Source of the DNA: Parastagonospora avenae f. sp. tritici 18332-5
Taxonomy: Eukaryota; Ascomycota; Dothideomycetes; Pleosporales; Phaeosphaeriaceae
Assembly: GCA_022559985.1 (NCBI GenBank)
Contig: JAFJTR010000002.1
Coordinates: 620,001 to 684,000, forward strand
Direction: 5' to 3'
Length of the DNA stretch: 64,000 bases
Positions 11,681 to 22,159 of the stretch are shown piece after piece. The notes beneath the pieces are model-generated. The model was not told where the DNA came from, made no database searches, and saw only the letters and a program-made list of their open reading frames with translations. Every line of letters starts with the position of its first letter. The first letter of the stretch is position 1. A program made the translations under genes and the position numbers.

Positions 11681-12380
11681 AGGGTTCTGCTGCACTGAGC
11701 TTTCGCAAAAATCACGAGCGTAGGACTTCAAATTAAAATGATCAGATGCGCTCATCCACTTAATCTTTCCTTCTCCCATCTCTCTTCTTGATTCCTGGTC
11801 ACGGCGCAAAGCACAAGTGGATACGCAGCGCTTGGTCAAAAGTCTGGTCAAGCATCGAATGCTCACAAAAATATCTAAAACATTTTGCTCACTGCGAAAC
11901 ACAGGTATCGCTGTAGAGAGAATGATTCGATTCAATACCTTTGCACTGGCTGCTGTGGCGCTCTTGCTACTTCCTATGTTCCGTGAATCATCGACTGGAG
12001 GCAATAAATAATAGAAAGAATTCCCCTGTGAAGTGAAAGCCAGTCTTGCCTCATTTACGCCTTAAGGACACCATCGGTGTTTAACTAAGGAGGCTTATCG
12101 TCGGCTTGAGACGCTGGGGACTCAGAAATTCCAGACACGCTTAGGCAAACGACTTCGGCGAATCATACTGTATTGCATAGCTGAAATATCGCTTTGCGAT
12201 CAAATTCGCATACTTGATCCCGACACAGAGAAGACCTAGCAAGGATATATACAAGAAAGAAGATGAGACAGCAAATTCGCTCTTTGCTGATTCAGCTGCA
12301 GAGGAGTATCTTTGAGCACTGTGAAAAGATGCGACGATTTCGCAGTAGATTTTTGTCGTGACATTTCGAGGCTGTGAAAC
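11681..12380. other. intergenic
   Basis: 700 bases between the 3' end of the CorA-like gene and the 3' end of the cysteine-rich peptide gene. A 30-codon frame at 11922 looks signal-peptide-like but ends at once, so I do not call it. Otherwise nothing is seen. Confidence 0.4.
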
Positions 12381-12652
12381 TTAGCAGGCCTTTGCATACT
12401 GTGACTATATGTTAGTATAACCTAAAACCAAACCCTGAGATTGGCAATACGCACGCAGCAGACGTTTCGAGCCGCATCGACATCTTCCTGTACGCAGAGA
12501 TAACTGCAGGTACTGGTTCCTCCATTGTCACAAAGGAGATTTATATATTTTACTTTGGTGTCGTAACATATACCGCATATTTCGACAGCCTGAGCTGTGG
12601 AGGCTGGGAGCATGGCGAGTGTGGTAGCGATGACTGCGAGGAATGACTTCAT
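12381..12652 (-). CDS. small cysteine-rich secreted protein, effector-like
   Basis: ATG at 12652. Exon 1 (12455-12652) encodes a signal peptide MKSFLAVIATTLAMLPASTA followed by a short mature part with CGIC, LLC, STCSYLC and VCC. The unspliced frame would run on into a hydrophobic tail. A good intron (12405-12454: GTGCGT donor, ACTAAC branch site, TAG acceptor) instead joins a 24-nt exon, SQYAKAC and stop (12381-12404). The spliced product has 73 residues and eight cysteines, enough for four disulfides. I do not recognise the family. Size, signal peptide and even cysteine count fit apoplastic effectors or antimicrobial peptides; that role is inferred. It sits in the gene-poor, pseudogene-rich stretch. 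Confidence 0.68.
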
Positions 12653-13559
12653 GATTGTATAATCGTTGTGAATCCAGTTGCGATGTGTTAGGAAGTGATT
12701 TGAAAAGATGAAATACTTTTGCAGGCAGATTCTAAGATATTTTAAAGCCTCACATGAGAGCATGTACTTATACTTGTACTTCGGTATGTGTTCGTGACCG
12801 ACTAAGGCCGGTGAGGCTCTATGGGGTGCCGTTCGCTGCTGAGACTACATGTTTACTAAAAGGCGCTAGACGCTTATGTTTCATCTATCTGCTGAATCGC
12901 CAAGAATAAGTCAAGGCCGGCGCTAGTCGCACGAGCTTTACGGTATTTCCTTGTCTACGATTTTCATGTCAGTAAGAGCGGGTGCGGGCCGTCCTCGGTC
13001 TGACCTCATCATTCGGCACCGGATAGGTACTTCCCTTCGGCATAAGCGTGATGCCGTCTGCCGTACTCGTAGCGAACATTGTACACTATACTGAAGACGA
13101 GGCCGACTTGGGATAGCTTGTGCCGTGTCAGGAAGAAAGGGATGGGGAGGTCGCGACCCGAGCCGACCTTTGTGTTTTTGCGCAGCGCAAGGTCTTGTGA
13201 AAACACACAATATCGTACATGGCAATCTAAAAAGTTCTGAAAGATGCGTTCTCGATATTCACGTTAGCATCTTGTGACCAATCGCAATCGCATAGGTATA
13301 CCGAGATTGCATTAACGGACAACTACACGGGCTAAGCGAGCAGGTTGGATGTGTAGAGCTCAAGGCGGGAACACTCTAGAGCGTGACGCGTCTGAGCGGC
13401 GAAGGGCCGAGTCGATTAGCAAAGATTCTGCAAAGAAAGGAATCATGTCATCTTCCAAGGCGACTAATAATTCTGCGACATTACGGAGTTGCGGACTCAC
13501 GTTTCTGCGACAACACGGAGTAGCAGGTTTGCGTCATGACAATTGTCCTCACCTACCTA
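12653..13559. other. gene-poor stretch upstream of the peptide gene
   Basis: About 900 bases. Only short, unconvincing frames on both strands. Part of it may be the degraded 5' side of the retroelement remnant that follows. Confidence 0.4.
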
Positions 13560-13950
13560 GGTACGGTACTACGAAGAAACGACGTGAAAGGAAAGTCGCG
13601 CAATGCATTGTATCTATTGGTCGGAAAAGTCCTGGTACTTTAACCAAAGAAGTAATAGCACTCAAACGGCTCATCCGAGAGATCACACTTGATCTAGATC
13701 ATTTGTGGGCCGTCTGGTGCGATAACCAACAAGCGATCGGACCTGTTGTGGGTAAAAACGTGAGCACACAATGTGGCTAAGTCAGGAACACTCTTAGGGT
13801 TTGTTCCAAGTCTACGCGCCCCACCGAACCAAGCGGAGCTGGTGTTTGGAGATCGACCCAATTTCTGCAGAAGGATGGGCAAAAACGTTTAACAAGCAGC
13901 AATGAGAGGAGTGCAGAACACTTCTTAGTCTTCAAATTGGAACTAAGGTT
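13560..13950 (+). mobile_element. Ty1/Copia-type retrotransposon remnant (RNase H end of pol)
   Basis: The frame reaching TAA near 13780 includes ALKRLIREITLDLDHLW and then WCDNQQAIGPVV, which matches the RNase H segment of fungal Copia elements (ALLWLKRLL...CDNQQTI). About 100 bases on, in another frame, IDPISAEGWAKTFNKQQ resembles the pol end segment usually read as PTAEMPADGLTKAL. Stops and frame changes between and within these blocks show it is dead. No long terminal repeats or target duplication were found by eye. Confidence 0.5.
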
Positions 13951-15119
13951 GTCATGGTAGACGACGCGGTACGTCTATGATCGAATGAACATACGACCAA
14001 CGAAAACCGCGAAGGAAATTTGAACTCAAGGGCTCGACACGGTTGGGTAATCACGCCAAAATTCTCAGCCCGAAACCGCAATCGGAGAGCATTTCTCATA
14101 TGACCGTCTCAGACGCCCTACAGTGACTTCTCTTTCGAGTCTTCTGGTGCGAGTCTCACACATTGAGCTTGATGCCTACGTCTGAGACTTTGAGAACTCA
14201 GGCGGTCAGAGAGGTGGCCGCGAACTGGAGTTGGGAACTCCTATCACCACCACCCACTCGAAGTATGGCAGGTCCAATGCGGATGTTGGTGTTGCAAGTG
14301 GCACAGCAAGGCTGCTGCCATGGGACGATAATGACATGACGTCAGAGCTAATGCAATGGTATCTTTTGCCATCGTCACAAGACTAATATGATCGCCCCAT
14401 CTCAGACATTGGTAAGGGTATCTCGACGACAATTACCATTTACAGGATCCATCTCTTCACCGTGACCCATATAGTCATCGATTCACCCCTCTGACTCGCA
14501 CTGCCCACACGAACAGCTGAACGCTACTATGTCTGGTCAAATCGCCTCTGGCAATGTACGTTCCCTCCGGTTTGATGCACGAGTGCTAGGAGTCAACAAC
14601 AAGTTCCAGCTGAACCGCGAAAGACGTTCATACTTGGGCTTCATTATCATTACAACTTTTGAGACAAAGCTCTCGGTGACTCTCTTTTGTAACAGTCTCA
14701 CTAAAACAGGGCTGAATCTCTTGGAGGCGCTGAGATCTGGACTGCTGGAACTCGTGGAATCTGGCAACGAAAATGTCATCAGGCCAACTACTGCGCCATC
14801 GCCTCTGCTAGGCCGGCACGATATACCCCCAAGGCCATCGCCACAGTATCGGCAGATCTCTGTCGGTGTAAACGCTGATACGGCCCATGCTGCATGGAAA
14901 AGAATCTTTTAGCCCGGGCAGACCTGCGGTCTACGGCTCTCCAAGAATAACGGCGAAGTGCTCGCATATAACACCGATGAATTTTCTGACCGGTCTGAAA
15001 ATGCCCAGAAGCTGCGCATCAGTCGCGAAGGAGGCATACACTATTCCGCCGTGCACGACGAACCAGCACCTCCAAGACTCTTCGCCAGATCTTCCATGCC
15101 CAAACATCCCATCTTACAG
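13951..15119. other. gene-poor stretch
   Basis: About 1.2 kb. Several 60-130 codon frames exist but none has a motif. A 5' exon of the broken gene at 15120 may lie in 14529-15060; I could not join it convincingly. Confidence 0.4.
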
Positions 15120-15637
15120 GTCCAAATCCCTTTACTTTCGCCATAGAGTACACGACAGACAGTCCGTCACCCCTTGTTCTTGACAAATCTCGCTCCCCAC
15201 TTTCAGTTTTCTCCGAAGATCTCAAGTCTCTGGACTCACTCATCGACTACTGCGACAAAAGCACCGGCGAGAAGGTACCCTGGCCTGCTATTTTCGGCTG
15301 CTGGGACTCCGATACTCACCCAGCATTCCCCGGCAATGACGACTTTGTAGAGATATCGCCAGATAGGCCGTGGCGATTCGAATGTACGTTAAAAAATCTA
15401 GATAACAGCGAGTAGGTGCGTAGTATCGAAGGTCTGAGCGCTGGGAAAACGTACACTGCAAGAATTGCCGTGCGTGCTCTCAGTCCGCTTAGTCGGTGGC
15501 AGTATGGGCGGAAGAAATGTTTACTGGAGGGGATGCTAAAGGAGAGGATACGGAGGTGGGACGTTGATTTGGATAGGTTGGGGAGCTTGGAGGTGGAGAC
15601 AGTTGGTGAGGATATAGAGTTTGAGACTGTTGCATGA
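15120..15637 (+). pseudogene. broken gene of an unidentified fungal family
   Basis: After a splice acceptor at 15119, one frame reads PNPFTFAIEYTTDSPSPLV through PWPAIFGCWDSD and DDFVEISPDRPWRF. It hits TAG at 15413-15415 and then continues in the same frame as SIEGLSAGKTYTARI and YGRKKCLLEGMLKERI to the stop at 15637. The organisation (a beta-rich start on how terms like spt/pl are arranged, then an L-E-A/S-GK-Y segment, then a Trp/Tyr-Gly-Arg-Lys segment) resembles uncharacterised fungal proteins I cannot name. The continuity of frame across the TAG argues for a nonsense mutation. The 5' exon is missing or unresolved. Confidence 0.45.
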
Positions 15638-16087
15638 GGCAAGAGATCGTGAAAAGACTAGTGGCGCGTATGAAAAAATGGTGTTATTCTAGTTGAGCGG
15701 AGTGGTTGGGTGGGGCCGAGTTCAACAATTGCCTGAATTGCAGAACACAATTACTGCAGCCTGCAAAAGCAAAATCCTACGGAGCAAAGCACCAACGAAC
15801 TTTGAGCATTTCTATCAAGTAATTCTAAAAAGGGACGCATGGAACAGTGGCCTTAGTGAGAGAATTAAGTCGAGGCAAACGTGTACGTGTTTTCTTTGCG
15901 GCTGGAACTAACCTAGTGAACAATGGTAAGGTAAATACCAACACTAACGTTAGTCCATTATCAAACTGTGGCTTATGAAAAGAATTATGTGAGCTATGCC
16001 ATCTCTCCTTTATACACTTTGCTCCATCACATTCGACACTACATAGCTCAGGCCAGTTTGTTTTTCAACACTTAAAATCTGTCAACG
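15638..16087. other. intergenic
   Basis: 450 bases between the broken unknown gene and F-box copy 1. Nothing coding is evident. Confidence 0.4.
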
Positions 16088-17071
16088 ATGCCTATCGCAG
16101 AGCTCACAAACCTGCAGCGCACCGCAGTCAATATACTCAACGACAACTTATACGACCGCGATATACTCCGCAAGCAATGCCCGCTGGATCGCTGTCGCCA
16201 TCTTCTCGCACCCAAGCAAGACCTCGGAATGCTCAGCAGTGTACCGATTGAGACCCACCACCTGGTACTAGATGAGCTGGACATTGTTTCGCTCCTTACA
16301 TTTCGACGCGTCAATCAGCTCTCCATGAGCACAGTCAACTCCATGGCAAATTACGACAAGGTCGTTTGTCAAGCGGGGGTATGTCTGCGCATGGCTTTAG
16401 CCATCAACACTGCGCATAATTATACGCTTAGACAACTCTTCACAAATCTGTGCCAGAAGAATTGCGACGGCAAAGGTTGCAGTAGCTTGGCGCCATTCAT
16501 GGACGTATTCACGCTCACACGCCGATGTCTGGGAAGCGAAAAAGGCTGTCCTTTCTCCGAAGTGCCTGTGTGCAAACCAGACGTTTACGACATAGATGAT
16601 CTACCTATCGACCACAACGTAGAGTTTCCTGCGCGTAAGTTTCACGCCATAACAGCACGATATGGACGCTATTAGGACGCTTACGAAATCTTGGGAGATG
16701 AGAATGATATAAATAGGACTTTCTACAGGCTATCAGCTATCCGAGAGAGGTTTGGAGATTCTGAAGATGAAGCTGCGTTCGAAAAATAGGACGAGGTTAG
16801 GCGCGTGTTTTGCGGGTTGTATTGGAAGCTATGTAGCGTTGTGGCTCCGTGGTTAAGTGAGAAGAGTGCGGGCGCTGGGTATGGGGTGTTCTGCGATCTT
16901 TGCGGTGTTGAGAATGATGAAGATGGGATACTGAGGTCAATCAGAGAAGGTCAGGAGGGAGAGTGGGTGGTGGCATATCCTGGCCCTACAAAGTTACCTT
17001 TCATGAAGATGGAGGAGTGGGAGCAAAATTTGTGGGAAAAGCACAGAAGTGTACGGGAAGTGAAAGCTTAG
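16088..17071 (+). pseudogene. F-box-like family, copy 1, with two in-frame TAG codons
   Basis: ATG at 16088; one frame stays meaningful to 17071 except for TAG at 16673-16675 and 16787-16789. The N-terminal part reads CPLDRCRHLLAPKQDLGML, then a degenerate F-box, VPIETHHLVLDELDIVSLLTF. The middle has CQKNCDGKGC and LTRRCLGSEKGC, a possible zinc-binding cysteine patch. The end has APWLSEK, GYGVFCDLCG and LPFMKMEEW, which the third copy also shows. F-box proteins recruit substrates to SCF ubiquitin ligases. A gene finder would probably stop at 16675 and report a 195-residue protein. Unlike copies 2 and 3 it has no intron at the YDK-V junction. Confidence 0.7.
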
Positions 17072-17409
17072 ATCCCCGATGCTATAGGTGGCTAGAAAGT
17101 AAGAGGTGAAAATATAAGCCAGTAAAAGAGAAAGAGTGTTTGTAACCACGTGACTAAAGTCATGTGATATTCTAGTTGTAGCAGGCACTGCCCGGTGGGC
17201 AAGTGTACTTACCTCAGAGCCGAGAGCTCCTGTAGACCTACATCACAACATAATAACAGATAGCAATATAAGCGTTCATCCGCAGCCTCCAACCCGACAC
17301 TGCTCACGCAGTTACAGCGTTGCACTAGAACCTACTTATATCTCGCGCTAGTACGTTAGCGCGACCTACACTCGCTCTCCAGCTTTCTAACCTAAGACAA
17401 CTCCCCAGA
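17072..17409. other. intergenic between F-box copies 1 and 2
   Basis: 338 bases, nothing recognised apart from the presumed promoter of copy 2. Confidence 0.4.
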
Positions 17410-18205
17410 ATGCTTGCGCTCGATTACGCTAAGGCAGAAGTGATGGATACGCAGCTCCAACACGCCTTCCTGAAGATTATCAACGATCATGTCTTTAATG
17501 TCGACCATCTCCGAAAGTTCTGCCCGCTTGACCATGGCCGTCACGCTCATGTACTAGCTATACAAACCCTTCGCGACATCGACAAGCTACCAATAGAGCT
17601 GCTGCATCATTTTCTAGGAGAAGTCAATGTTCAGTCCTTTTGACTCTTCAGTGTGTCAGTATGAGTGCAATGGACGCTGTCAATGGTGTGGGGGAGTACG
17701 CTAAGGTCAGCACCAGTTACCCGACGCTGGATGCGTAGTATTGACATCCAATCAGGTAATGCAGAATGCAGCAAACTCTGTCTGGATGGAAATTGCTATA
17801 GACACGACTAGCACTTTTACTTTCAAGGCCTTATTCTCGAGATTGTGTCGGAAAAGTTGCGATGGCAAGAATTGCGATAAGCTTGTACCCTACATCGATG
17901 TCTTCACGGTCACAAGGCGATGTCTGGGTGTGGATAGAGGCTGCAGAAAGGATACTTCTTCTCCCATGATCAGAGCTGATCTGGAGGTGCGAGTCGAAGA
18001 TGCTGAGTTTGCCCCACTTCCTCTCCGATCATTTCAGGCGCTTTATGGCAACTACAATTCGGCATATCTATTCTGTCCTAGAAACATCAGGTTCGAAGAC
18101 GAACTCGTATTCTATGACTATGATGAGATAAGGGCCGCTTTAGGCTTGGAGGAGGGACCCTTGATTCCTGGACGATGGGGTATGGAACAGGGTGCACTTT
18201 TCTAG
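17410..18205 (+). pseudogene. F-box-like family, copy 2, frameshifted
   Basis: Start ATG at 17410. CPLDHGRHAHVLAIQTLRDID and LPIELLHHFLGEVNVQS align with copy 1. A one-base loss at about 17638 turns the next codons into TTT TGA; the +1 frame continues as LTLQCVSMSAMDAVNGVGEYAK. An intron (17706-17756, GTCAGC to CAG) then joins VMQNAANSVWMEIAID and CRKSCDGKNC, VTRRCLGVDRGC. It ends at 18205 without the C-terminal APWL/GVFC segment of copies 1 and 3, so it is also truncated. Same strand as copy 1 and only 340 bases from it: a tandem duplicate. Confidence 0.65.
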
Positions 18206-18429
18206 GCTGCAATCGGCTGCATAGTCTCGAAACAGAGCGCAGAATGGATTCGATCTGCAAGAATCATGTACAGGAGGTCACATGAAAGAACAAAGGAGCA
18301 CAAAAAGCTACCACGCGGCTAGTTGCATTCAAAGGAACATATCTAGTGCATACGCAGGTGCCAATCTCGAAAGTCCTTGATGTACTGTGGACGCTCAGAT
18401 GTCCCACCAAAAGAGTCCCAAAAGCGAAA

Positions 18430-20247
18430 TTAGTCAAATACACTTCCCTTACTCCACTTGCTCCTTCTCCTGATGCTCTTTCCGTATATATAGAACACAA
18501 ATGGAACCGGCACTAGGAGAGCCGCAAATCCTCCAGTAATACTACTCGCTGGTCCGACGCCAATATTATGATACAATGGCGTTACCACCAACGGAAATGC
18601 GCCGGCAAAACATGACCTCAAGAATGTATTCGCAGCCACCGCACTGGCCGCATACTGCGTGAACGTATCAACCAGATAATTTAGAGCAGCCTGGAAAATC
18701 GTAAAAAAGCCCGTTCCCAGCATAACGAGTCCGATGCAAGGGCAGATCCAGTGAAACCCAGGACCCGCAGTCCAGCCCATGACGAACTGGCCGGCAGAGA
18801 ATAACACACTACCTAACATCATCGGCGGTAAGCGGGCCTCCGGGACGGCCCGGTTACCAGCAGCGTGATAAACTTTGTTGTAGAGTAGCTGATTGTAAGC
18901 ATTGATAGAGCAGCCGATAATAGCGCCGATGAGGATGGCGAGGAAGGGGAGCGTGGAGGAGACAGCGGGCCAGCCGCGCATTTCGCGGAAGATGATGGGG
19001 ATGCCGCCGAGTTGCATGTACAGGATGCCATAACAGAAGCTTGCGTACAAAGCGACCAGGAAGCAGATCGGTGTCATTAAGAGCTGAATGGGGCGTAGTA
19101 AGAACTTCTTGCTGAGCTCTTTGATACTCACATCCCATTCTTCGAATTTTGTGTGGAGCGCCCAGTTCCCCGTCTCGTGGCGGAGACGCCTTGCTTTGTA
19201 GATGAGAAGCTTTGGCGGATAGCATTCGTCGATGAAGATGATGTCGATGAGGAGAATTACAGCTTGGAGTATGCCTGTGAAGTATTCGGTCCAGCGCCAG
19301 CCCAGCGATGGATTTGCGACGAATGCAGCGGACACAATGGGTCCAAGACAAGGTCCTCCGACAACTGCCATGGCATAGCCGGCCATTGCGAGTGCGCGCC
19401 AGGCTGGCGAGTACAGATCGCCAAGCACACCTCCAGTATTAGTGACTGGTGCGCTGGCGAAGAAGGCACCGAAGAAACGGGTGATCATGAGAGTCTGGAA
19501 GTCCTTCGCGACTGCGCTGCCGAAACTAAAACAGATCGCAACAAACACGGGAGCCAGGACTGCGAGTCTTCGTCCGTAAACTTCACTGAGCGGTGCCCAG
19601 AGCAGTGGTCCGAGTCCGAAGCCAAAGAGGAAGAGCGTTGTTCCTAGGACGGCGACCTGATTACCAACATTGAACTCCAGGGCAATTTGCTGCGTGCCCG
19701 CTGAATAAGCTGAGGAAGCCCAGGTTGCACTCATTGTAGTGAGGCCGTACATGAGTGTGGTGTTGACCTTCTTCTTCGTGGGCCAGTTCATCGGCCGATA
19801 AGGATCATCCGGACCTTCAAAGTCAACAAGTACATCTGCGGTAGTCTGTTGGTGCGCCAATGGATGCGAGAACGGTGCCACATTTGGTCGTGTGCGTATC
19901 CGCGACAATACCGTATCTCGTCGTGATAAAGTTCTGCTTAATTGCTGGTTCAGACCGGTCGTGATTGCGTTTCCCGTAGCTATTCTGGACTGTGCAAATT
20001 GACCACGACTTCGCGACCTACTGATGCTCTCATGCAGCTCTCGATTCGTTGGGCGATGTCCGTCATGATCATTGTCCTTTTCGTGTTCCTCATAATATGA
20101 AGACATGTCTGAACTAGATGCGCTACAGCTTCGTTCTCGTGGACGTGATCTTCGGCCATCTTCTAATTCGGTTTGAGTCTCTGAAGATGGTAGGTCGTGT
20201 AATTGCGCCGTAGGTCTCTGGGGTGTTTGATCCAGTGATTCAGGCAT
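18430..20247 (-). CDS. MFS drug/polyamine-type exporter (DHA1)
   Basis: One intronless frame; ATG at 20247 gives 605 residues. A roughly 150-residue hydrophilic, Ser/Arg-rich N-terminal region precedes the DHA1 signature DPYRPMNWPTKKK. Twelve membrane segments follow, with WAPLSEVYGRR (the loop 2-3 motif) and WRWTEYFTGI, both typical of the TPO1/FLR1 group. It is expected at the plasma membrane exporting drugs, polyamines or secondary metabolites by proton antiport; the substrate cannot be told. It is the only intact gene among the three broken F-box paralogues. Frame continues 19 codons upstream to a TTG, without ATG. Confidence 0.88.
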   Translation of the reverse strand: MPESLDQTPQRPTAQLHDLPSSETQTELEDGRRSRPRERSCSASSSDMSSYYEEHEKDNDHDGHRPTNRELHESISRSRSRGQFAQSRIATGNAITTGLNQQLSRTLSRRDTVLSRIRTRPNVAPFSHPLAHQQTTADVLVDFEGPDDPYRPMNWPTKKKVNTTLMYGLTTMSATWASSAYSAGTQQIALEFNVGNQVAVLGTTLFLFGFGLGPLLWAPLSEVYGRRLAVLAPVFVAICFSFGSAVAKDFQTLMITRFFGAFFASAPVTNTGGVLGDLYSPAWRALAMAGYAMAVVGGPCLGPIVSAAFVANPSLGWRWTEYFTGILQAVILLIDIIFIDECYPPKLLIYKARRLRHETGNWALHTKFEEWDVSIKELSKKFLLRPIQLLMTPICFLVALYASFCYGILYMQLGGIPIIFREMRGWPAVSSTLPFLAILIGAIIGCSINAYNQLLYNKVYHAAGNRAVPEARLPPMMLGSVLFSAGQFVMGWTAGPGFHWICPCIGLVMLGTGFFTIFQAALNYLVDTFTQYAASAVAANTFLRSCFAGAFPLVVTPLYHNIGVGPASSITGGFAALLVPVPFVFYIYGKSIRRRSKWSKGSVFD

Positions 20248-20902
20248 CCTGAATGTTTCAGGGAGATTGTAATATCGATCCTCAGTGTATCCAACTCTTC
20301 TCAATTATATGGTGATGCAGTCATACGCTATTTATCAGCACTTGACGTATGAGCCAGTTTCTTTGCGTCTTAACAATGAACAGCGTGAGTATGCACGTGA
20401 GATATTAGCTTTCTCTAATTGTAATGGACAGTGGCACGAGCGTGTACTAATAGACCCTCGATAAAAAGTTCGGAAAATCGCCGTTGTACAGGGTTGGTAA
20501 GTGTGACGTCGTTGTCGCTTCGACGCTAGCCCTTTCTAGCATGATCTATTCATTGCTCGGCCTTTTTCCTTCTCTTATTTCCGTCGCTTCGGAAATGTTT
20601 CCGACCCACGAGCGGGCGGATGTGATGCCACGCAACGAGAGCACATTGTTGGCGACACTCTATGATGACTTAAATGCAAGTAACCAACTATATGCTAAAC
20701 AAGAAATAATGAGTCCGCATGGGGACGGTGGCAAATTTTGTTGACATGTTGTTTAGTGTGTCGGATAAGCCATACTCAAGAGTAATTGGGGTACTAGATA
20801 TTGAATAAAGCTGCCTCATTTGCAGATGTCCTCAAATGTAACTTCATGCTCTCTTTACCATGTGCTCTGTCCGCTCGCGCGATCAAAGCTTCACTGAGCT
20901 TA
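20248..20902. other. intergenic, upstream of the MFS exporter
   Basis: About 650 bases holding the exporter promoter. An 86-codon frame at 20484 has no recognisable feature and I do not call it. Confidence 0.4.
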
Positions 20903-21880
20903 CTATTCCGCCAACCGAACATCCTGCGTCACTTCGCATATATGCTTTGCAAGATCTGATTGCTTCATGAAAGGAACCACCGACAGGTTCGGAGCCGAAG
21001 GAATCATATGGTGCACTTCGTTTGCCACACATGTGTTGCAGAACACGCCATACTCAGCATGAGTCCCAAGCTTGTCCAGCCACGGTGCTTTGACTGAAGT
21101 CAGACTCCAGTACGGATCATCTTCGGCCGTGTTACGATCAAAAGCTTCGAATTCAATTTCGCAACGTTGTTGTCTCCGGACCATATAGCCGCTTCGATCT
21201 TGTCGTAACCACAGTAGACACTCCTCTTATGCCGCAATAGATTGATATGAGAACCAAATCCGTAATCACCTTCGACAGCCAAGAAGCTGTGAGACGGTAG
21301 GGATTATTTGACCAAACAGTCATTATTGGCCAACATGTTCTGCGTCAGTGGACCATATGAAAATGGACAACTACCGCTGATAGACAGACAACGCCGAGTA
21401 AGCATGAATGCATCCAGATATGGAGCAAGCGTATTGCAGCCTTTTCCATTGCATTATCTTTGACAAAGCTTGGAGAAAAGCTCTTTGATAGTGAAGCTGT
21501 CGGCTGTCCGAATCCCTAGGGCCATGCGAATGTAGTCAGGTGCTAGAGTAAGGACCTATGTTTCGTGTCAGAAGTCTCTCATCGGCAATATTCTAGCGGT
21601 CTTGACTCACCTTGTAGTACTCCTTCAACCCGTCTATCGCGATCATTGCACTCTTGTTCACTCGGCGGAAGGTGAGCAGTGACTTTACGTCGACGAAGCC
21701 CAGAACGTGATACTGGAGTCCAACAGGCAGCATATGAAGGCCTCAGAGATCAGAAGATGGGGCCACGATGTGTTTTCCATAGTCGAGAGGGCAGTCTCTG
21801 CGCAGCTGCTCGTAGTCAATCGTGGAGCTCAATAACCGGAGTGTGGTACGCTGCAGCTGCGTGACGTCTGGAACCGCCAT
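20903..21880 (-). pseudogene. F-box-like family, copy 3, multiply broken
   Basis: ATG at 21880. TQLQRTTLRLLSSTIDYEQL and CPLDYGKHIVAPSSDL match copy 1. TGA follows at 21743-21745, but the same frame continues as LHMLPVGLQYHVLGFVDVKSLLTFRRV, intron (GTGAGT to TAG), VLTLAPDYIRMALGI. TAA interrupts at 21464-21466 inside the cysteine patch, and again at 21304-21306. A frameshift near 21185 is needed to reach EFEAFDRNTAEDDPYW, APWLDKLG, YGVFCNTC and VVPFMKQSDL. It lies on the strand opposite copies 1 and 2. Confidence 0.66.
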
Positions 21881-22159
21881 CGCTGTGTGAGTTGAGTGGA
21901 ATGCTGGGGAGATGAGATGGTTTGTGAGAGAAGGGCAGACGGCGGGATATGAGTAATTGCCGCTCGCGACAGCGCTTGCGCGTGAGCACGTGATGGGTTC
22001 CAGCAAGTGGACCCGGGGCGTGGAACCCAGAGCCAGCTCCCAGTAACCGCAGATATGATAAGCGCGCAGTAGTATGCGAACAACAGACATCTCTGCAGTA
22101 ATAATTCTACGAGATCATGCAGTTTCCTACCGCATATGCTTGCTGTGTTCCCTCTGAAT

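Noticed and set aside
11922..12011. 30-codon frame with a hydrophobic start
   Set aside because: Looks like a signal peptide but ends at once, with no splice site to extend it.
15384..15415. Intron GTACGT...TAG removing the TAG of the unknown gene
   Set aside because: Only 32 nt, too short for the spliceosome, and it also changes the frame.
16635..16675. Possible 41-nt intron (GTAAGT...TAG) that would remove the first TAG in F-box copy 1
   Set aside because: Splicing it puts the following codons out of frame, and the segment aligns with coding sequence of copy 2.
20484..20744. 86-codon frame upstream of the MFS exporter
   Set aside because: No motif and no neighbours in frame; likely part of the promoter.
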